From NCBI RefSeq assembly GCF_028368935.1, contig NZ_JAQNDK010000001.1, forward strand, positions 558,001 through 622,000: a DNA stretch of 64,000 nt, written 5' to 3'. The stretch comes from Sorangium aterium (GTDB taxonomy: Bacteria; Myxococcota_A; Polyangia; Polyangiales; Polyangiaceae). Both the position numbers and the translations under genes were made by a program. The first letter of the stretch is position 1, and each line of letters begins with the position of its first letter. The notes under the pieces were generated by a model. The model ran no database searches, was not told the DNA's origin, and was given only the letters and a program-made list of their open reading frames with translations. Positions 60,216-64,000 of the stretch are shown piece after piece.

Positions 60216-61517
60216 TCACTGCTTCGCGGTGAGCCCGTGCTTCCTCAAGAACATCCGCACGTGGTGGCGCTCCATGCCCGCGCGGCGCGCCATCTCGCTG
60301 ACGTTGCCGCCCGTCGCGCGGATCAGCTCGCTGAAGTAACGCTGCTCGAACGCCGCGACGGCGCTCCGCTTCGCCTCGCCGAACGCCGACGTCGGCACGA
60401 CCACGTCGCCGCCGCCCTCGAGCGGCAGGATCGAGGCGATCGCCTCGGCCCCGGGCGGCAGGCTCGCGGCCACGCTGGTGACGTTCATGAGCTCGCGGAC
60501 GTTGCCGGGGAAATCGTGCTGGCCGAGCGTCGTGGTGATGAGATTGACCATCTCCACGGCGCGCTCGGGGCACCCCAGGCGCTCGCAGACGCGCTCGACG
60601 AGCAGCGGGATGTCCTCCCGCCGCTCGCGGAGCGGCGGCAGCTCGATGCGCATCTGGGCGATCCGGAAGAAGAGATCGCTCCGGAAGCGCCCAGTGTTCA
60701 TGCTGCGGCCGAGGTCGCGGCGCGTCGCCCCGATGATCCGCACGTCGACGGGCTCGTAGATCCGCGACCCGACGCGCTTCACCTTCTGCTCGGTGAGCGC
60801 GCGCAGCAGCTTCGGCTGGAGATCGGGCGGCAGCTCGCCCAGTTCGTCGAGGAAGATCGTCCCGCCGTTCGCCTCGTGGAAGGCGCCGCTCCTCCGATCG
60901 TTCGCCCCGGGGAAGGCGCCGCGCTCGTGCCCGAAGAGGAAGCTCTCGGCCAGCGCGCCCGGCAGCGAGGCGCAGTCGACGACGACGAACGGGCCGCCGC
61001 GCCGGATCGAGACGTCATGGATGGCCTGCGCCGCGAGCTCCTTGCCCGTGCCCGTCTCCCCGGTGATGAGCAGCGAGAGCTCCGTCGAGGCCACCTCGCG
61101 CAGCAGGCGGAACAGGTGGCGCATCCGCGGCGAGGCGCCGATCAGCGGGCCGAAGCTCTCGTCGAAGCCGACGTCGACGCGCTCCTTCTCGAGCGGCTCG
61201 AAGCTCAGCACCGAGCCGCCGATCTGGATGGCGCACGCGGCCGTCAAGATCGCCTCGCGGATGCGGACCGTCGACACGAACGTCCCATTCTTGCTGCCGA
61301 GATCGCGGACGAGCACGCCCGGCCCCTCCGCGCGAAGATCGCAATGCGTCGAGCTGACCTCCGGATCGTCGACGACCACACCGCAGCTCGGATCGCGCCC
61401 CACCACGATCGGCGCGATGCCGATCTTGACGGGATCCCGGCCCGTCGACCGCAGCGTGCCGCCGCGAACAAACCACTGAACCGCGCGAGCGCGGGTCGCA
61501 TCCCTCGTCGAGCTCAT
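60216..61517 (-). CDS. FHA-AAA+ sigma-54-type regulator with GAFPGA loop
   Basis: A 433-aa regulator. An FHA domain (about 34-106, VGRDPSCGVVVDDPEVSSTH, LGSKNGTFV) reads phosphothreonine. The AAA+ domain has Walker A GETGTGKE (153-160) and Walker B IFLDELGELP, and a Fis-type HTH ends the protein (NVSEMARRAGMERHHVRMFL). In true sigma-54 activators the L1 loop is GAFTGA; here it is GAFPGA (200-205), so contact with sigma-54 may be lost. It probably answers a Ser/Thr kinase. The ATG at 61517 is used; an in-frame TTG lies two codons earlier. Confidence 0.9.
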   Translation of the reverse strand: MSSTRDATRARAVQWFVRGGTLRSTGRDPVKIGIAPIVVGRDPSCGVVVDDPEVSSTHCDLRAEGPGVLVRDLGSKNGTFVSTVRIREAILTAACAIQIGGSVLSFEPLEKERVDVGFDESFGPLIGASPRMRHLFRLLREVASTELSLLITGETGTGKELAAQAIHDVSIRRGGPFVVVDCASLPGALAESFLFGHERGAFPGANDRRSGAFHEANGGTIFLDELGELPPDLQPKLLRALTEQKVKRVGSRIYEPVDVRIIGATRRDLGRSMNTGRFRSDLFFRIAQMRIELPPLRERREDIPLLVERVCERLGCPERAVEMVNLITTTLGQHDFPGNVRELMNVTSVAASLPPGAEAIASILPLEGGGDVVVPTSAFGEAKRSAVAAFEQRYFSELIRATGGNVSEMARRAGMERHHVRMFLRKHGLTAKQ

Positions 61518-61944
61518 ATCCAACGGTTATTCGATTTCCCTTGTCTTGACCACATCCACGCACGCTCCGCCCGCCCGCGGGAGCGAGCGCCCACCTGGGC
61601 GCACCGGGTACGTGGCTTCCGGAGGAGCCGCAGCCTCTCGTCGCAAAACTTCACAGTTACTACAGGCAACAACGAGAAATTCTGATCAAGCGATGTGCTG
61701 AGCGCATAGCGGGAGAGGCCCTCGAGAGGTTAGAGTACGTGGTCTACGCAAGCGATGAAGCGGGCGTTCGTCCAGCTCGCCTCATCGGGTGTCGATGGTC
61801 GATGAACGAGGACCCGACCATCGCGGGGCGGAGGCGCCCTGCGATAGGGCTGTCGGTGTGTGGTTCTTTCAACGCGGTTCGGGGCTCCGCTCTCCCGGTC
61901 CCCTCAACGTGGGAGTCGCGCGAGCGCTCCCGGCGAGGATGCTT
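61518..61944. other. Divergent intergenic region with a 9-bp inverted repeat
   Basis: The gap of 427 bp lies between the FHA regulator and the cytochrome-type lipoprotein. The part around 61640-61720 is notably less GC-rich and is a likely promoter zone. CGATGGTCG (61793-61801) and CGACCATCG (61815-61823) form a perfect inverted repeat with a 13-nt spacer, a candidate operator or hairpin. No gene is evident. Confidence 0.55.
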
Positions 61945-64000
61945 ATGCCGAGAATAGGATGGTCACTCCGGAAGCGCGCCGCGACGGCCCTGGGGCTCCT
62001 GGGGCTCTCCGCGGGCGCGAGCGCGCTCGCGTCCGTGTCCACCGGTTGCAGCAGCGAGGCCGAAGGCCCGTGCATCTCCGACGAGCAATTCTTCGCCGAG
62101 AAGGTGTGGGTCCCCATCCTCTCGACGAAATGCATCGGCTGCCATAACCCGCAGGGGCAGGCGGCGGAATCCAAGCTGATCCTCGCCGGGAGCAGCGAGG
62201 CGGGGTTCCTCGACAAGAACCTCGCGACGTTCAAGTCGCTCGCCGGGCTCGAGCTCGGCGGCGAGTCGTACGTCCTCCTCAAGCCGACGAAGGCCATCGA
62301 GCACGGCGGCGGCAAGGTCCTCGCCTCGGACAGCCCCGAGGTCGAGGCGCTCCGGGCGATGGTGGAGCGCACGAAGGAGCCGTCGTCCTGCGAGACGGAC
62401 GTCAACGCGTCCTTCGCCGGCGTGGTGATGAGCGGGCCGGTGGAGACGCTCCGCACGGCGAGCCTCGAGCTCGCCGGGCGCCTGCCGACCGAGGCCGAGG
62501 AGGAGGCCGTCGCGCAGAGCGGCATGGCCGCGCTGGATCCGATCCTGGACCAGATGCTCACCGAGGAGACGTTCTATGTGCGGCTGAAGGAGATCTACAA
62601 CGATCTCTTCCTCACCGATCGTTATCTGAACGGCGAGGAGGCCGTCGATCTGCTGCGGAGCGACGCGTACGATCCGAAGTGGTACAACAGCCTCCCTCAG
62701 GATCCGGCGCTGGTCGCGAGGTACGGCGCGCGGGACCTGGAGGACGTCGCCAACAAGCTGAAGAGCTGGACGAACCGGGCCGTCGGCAGGGAGCCGCTCG
62801 AGCTCATCGCCTACATCGTGCGGAACGACAGGTCCTTCAAGGAGGTCCTCACCGCGGACTACACGGTCGTGAGCCCCTTCTCCGCCAGGGCGTACGGCGT
62901 GACGGCCGAGTTCAAGAACGACGCGGATCCGGACGAGTTCGTCCCGGCGAAGCGCGATCCGATCCCGCTCGCCGGCGTGCTCACCTCCCCCGTCTTCCTG
63001 TCCAGGCACCCGACGACGAACACCAACAGGAACCGCCACCGCGCGAGGATGGTCTATCAGTTCTTCCTCGGCACCGACATCCTGAAGACGGCCGAGCAGC
63101 CGCTCGATCAGACGAAGATCACCGACTTCAACCCGACGATGAACAACGCGGCGTGCACCGTCTGCCACGCCGCCCTGGACCCGCTGTCAGGCGGGTTCCA
63201 CAGCTTCGACTCCGCGGGCCGGTACAAGGAGGACGACACCTGGTACGAGGACATGCGGCCGCCGGGCTTCGGCGCCGAATCGGTGCCGTTCAGCGAGTTC
63301 CCGAGCGCGCTCTCGTGGGTGGCGAAGCGGGTCGCCGACGACCCCCGCTTCGCGCTCTCGGCGGTCTACACGATGTACAGCGGCCTCACCGGGCAACAGC
63401 CGCTCGTCGCGCCGACCAACGAAGATCCGGAGTTCAACGCCAAGTTCCGTGCGTACCTCGCCCAGTACCACGCGTTCAACACGATGGCGCACGACTTCGC
63501 CGACAGCGGCTACAACCTGAAGACGGTCGTCAAGGCCATCGTCAAGAGCCCCTATTTCCGGGCGCGCAACGTGGCGCAGGCGTCCCGGGGCGAGGCGCTC
63601 ACGCAGCTCGGCGGCACGCGGTTCCTCGGGCCCGAGCAGCTGCACCGGAAGATCTGGGCGGTGACGGGGTACCCGTGGCGCCCGCGGGCGTTCGAGGACG
63701 ACGGCGTCCGCTACGACTTCCTGCTCCGGCGCGACGCCTACCGCATGCTGTACGGCGGCATCGACTCGCAGGACGTGATCCAGCGGATCACGGAGCCGAA
63801 CGGGATCATGGCCAACATCGCCGACCGGATGGCGAACGAGATGGCGTGCATCGCGGTGCCGCGCGATCTCTACCTGCCGCAGGAGGAGCGGCTCCTCTTC
63901 CCGTACGTCGAGACGACGTTCGAGCCGCGGGACACGAACGACTTCGACGTGCTGCCGGCCGTCGAGGGGATCAAGCAGAACATCCAGTACCTGCACAAGC
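61945..64000 (+). CDS. DUF1592/DUF1588-type cytochrome lipoprotein, 5' part (runs off window)
   Basis: An open frame of 685 codons to the window edge. The signal MPRIGWSLRKRAATALGLLG leads to lipobox VSTGC (Cys35). Haem-binding CIGCH at 63-67 and CTVCH at 404-408 show two c-type sites. The regions LRTASLELAGRLPTEAEEE, FYVRLKEIYNDLFLTDRYL, NTNRNRHRARMVYQFFLGTD and NAACTVCHAALDPLSGGFHSF match the DUF1592/DUF1588/DUF1585 group common in Planctomycetes and Myxobacteria. Function is unknown; an extracytoplasmic electron-transfer or oxidative degradation role is inferred. GAGGA lies seven bases before the ATG. The C-terminus is outside the window. Confidence 0.85.
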   Translation, partial: MPRIGWSLRKRAATALGLLGLSAGASALASVSTGCSSEAEGPCISDEQFFAEKVWVPILSTKCIGCHNPQGQAAESKLILAGSSEAGFLDKNLATFKSLAGLELGGESYVLLKPTKAIEHGGGKVLASDSPEVEALRAMVERTKEPSSCETDVNASFAGVVMSGPVETLRTASLELAGRLPTEAEEEAVAQSGMAALDPILDQMLTEETFYVRLKEIYNDLFLTDRYLNGEEAVDLLRSDAYDPKWYNSLPQDPALVARYGARDLEDVANKLKSWTNRAVGREPLELIAYIVRNDRSFKEVLTADYTVVSPFSARAYGVTAEFKNDADPDEFVPAKRDPIPLAGVLTSPVFLSRHPTTNTNRNRHRARMVYQFFLGTDILKTAEQPLDQTKITDFNPTMNNAACTVCHAALDPLSGGFHSFDSAGRYKEDDTWYEDMRPPGFGAESVPFSEFPSALSWVAKRVADDPRFALSAVYTMYSGLTGQQPLVAPTNEDPEFNAKFRAYLAQYHAFNTMAHDFADSGYNLKTVVKAIVKSPYFRARNVAQASRGEALTQLGGTRFLGPEQLHRKIWAVTGYPWRPRAFEDDGVRYDFLLRRDAYRMLYGGIDSQDVIQRITEPNGIMANIADRMANEMACIAVPRDLYLPQEERLLFPYVETTFEPRDTNDFDVLPAVEGIKQNIQYLHK

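Overview
The window is about 72% G+C and densely coded. It carries a Ser/Thr kinase with a membrane anchor, a hybrid histidine kinase, an FHA-type sigma-54 activator-like regulator, many lipoproteins with Pro/Ala- or Gly-rich linkers, a giant lipid-anchored RHS protein, and a cytochrome-type lipoprotein related to the DUF1592/DUF1588 group. This mix is typical of a myxobacterium, most likely Sorangium/Polyangium (inferred from composition and gene content only). I saw no rRNA, tRNA, CRISPR array, prophage or intact insertion sequence. Many short tandem repeats lie between genes and sometimes inside them.

1-8.5 kb: a DEAD/DEAH helicase (cut by the window edge), a PAS-rich hybrid histidine kinase, a rhodanese, a zinc-ribbon protein, a Ser/Thr kinase with a 10-residue repeat string, and a two-gene nucleotidyltransferase module behind a 15-bp palindrome. 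8.7-16.3 kb: a HerA-like ATPase with five 42-bp repeats, NudC, a VapBC-type toxin-antitoxin pair, a MATE transporter and a Nif3-family protein. 16.3-23.1 kb: a ferritin-like lipoprotein, a DUF3565-DUF1971 fusion, lipoproteins, LspA, a beta-propeller protein beside a TPR/winged-helix regulator, and a small CxxC membrane peptide coupled to a DUF899 protein.

23.3-29.9 kb is the most rearranged part. A three-gene membrane redox cluster (ChoD-like GMC oxidoreductase, membrane-flavodoxin fusion, small membrane protein) is flanked on both sides by degraded copies of the same material: a shared ~130-bp repeat that is the tail of a small gene, and fragments of an M4-type metalloprotease. A broken DUF1570/TPR-type gene follows. 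30.2-37.8 kb: a 2199-residue lipid-anchored SpvB/FG-GAP/RHS protein with a deaminase-like C-terminus and an overlapping small gene that is probably its immunity protein; two tandem-repeat arrays lie upstream.

37.9-64 kb is mostly housekeeping and metabolism: glycogen phosphorylase, ClpS-ClpA, ApaG, rhomboid protease, an ATP-grasp-like protein, a PLP-dependent desulfhydrase-like enzyme, a ferritin-like protein, SerC, a KGG-repeat stress protein, a fatty acid desaturase, an agmatinase-type ureohydrolase, M18 aminopeptidase, class 2 PyrD overlapping a GNAT-type protein, a Cys-rich lipoprotein, the FHA/AAA+ regulator and the truncated cytochrome-type lipoprotein. Several gene ends, most at convergent junctions, carry GC-rich perfect hairpins without U-tracts, including a 43-bp perfect inverted repeat between clpA and apaG.

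All calls come from reading the sequence and remembered family motifs; no database search was run.
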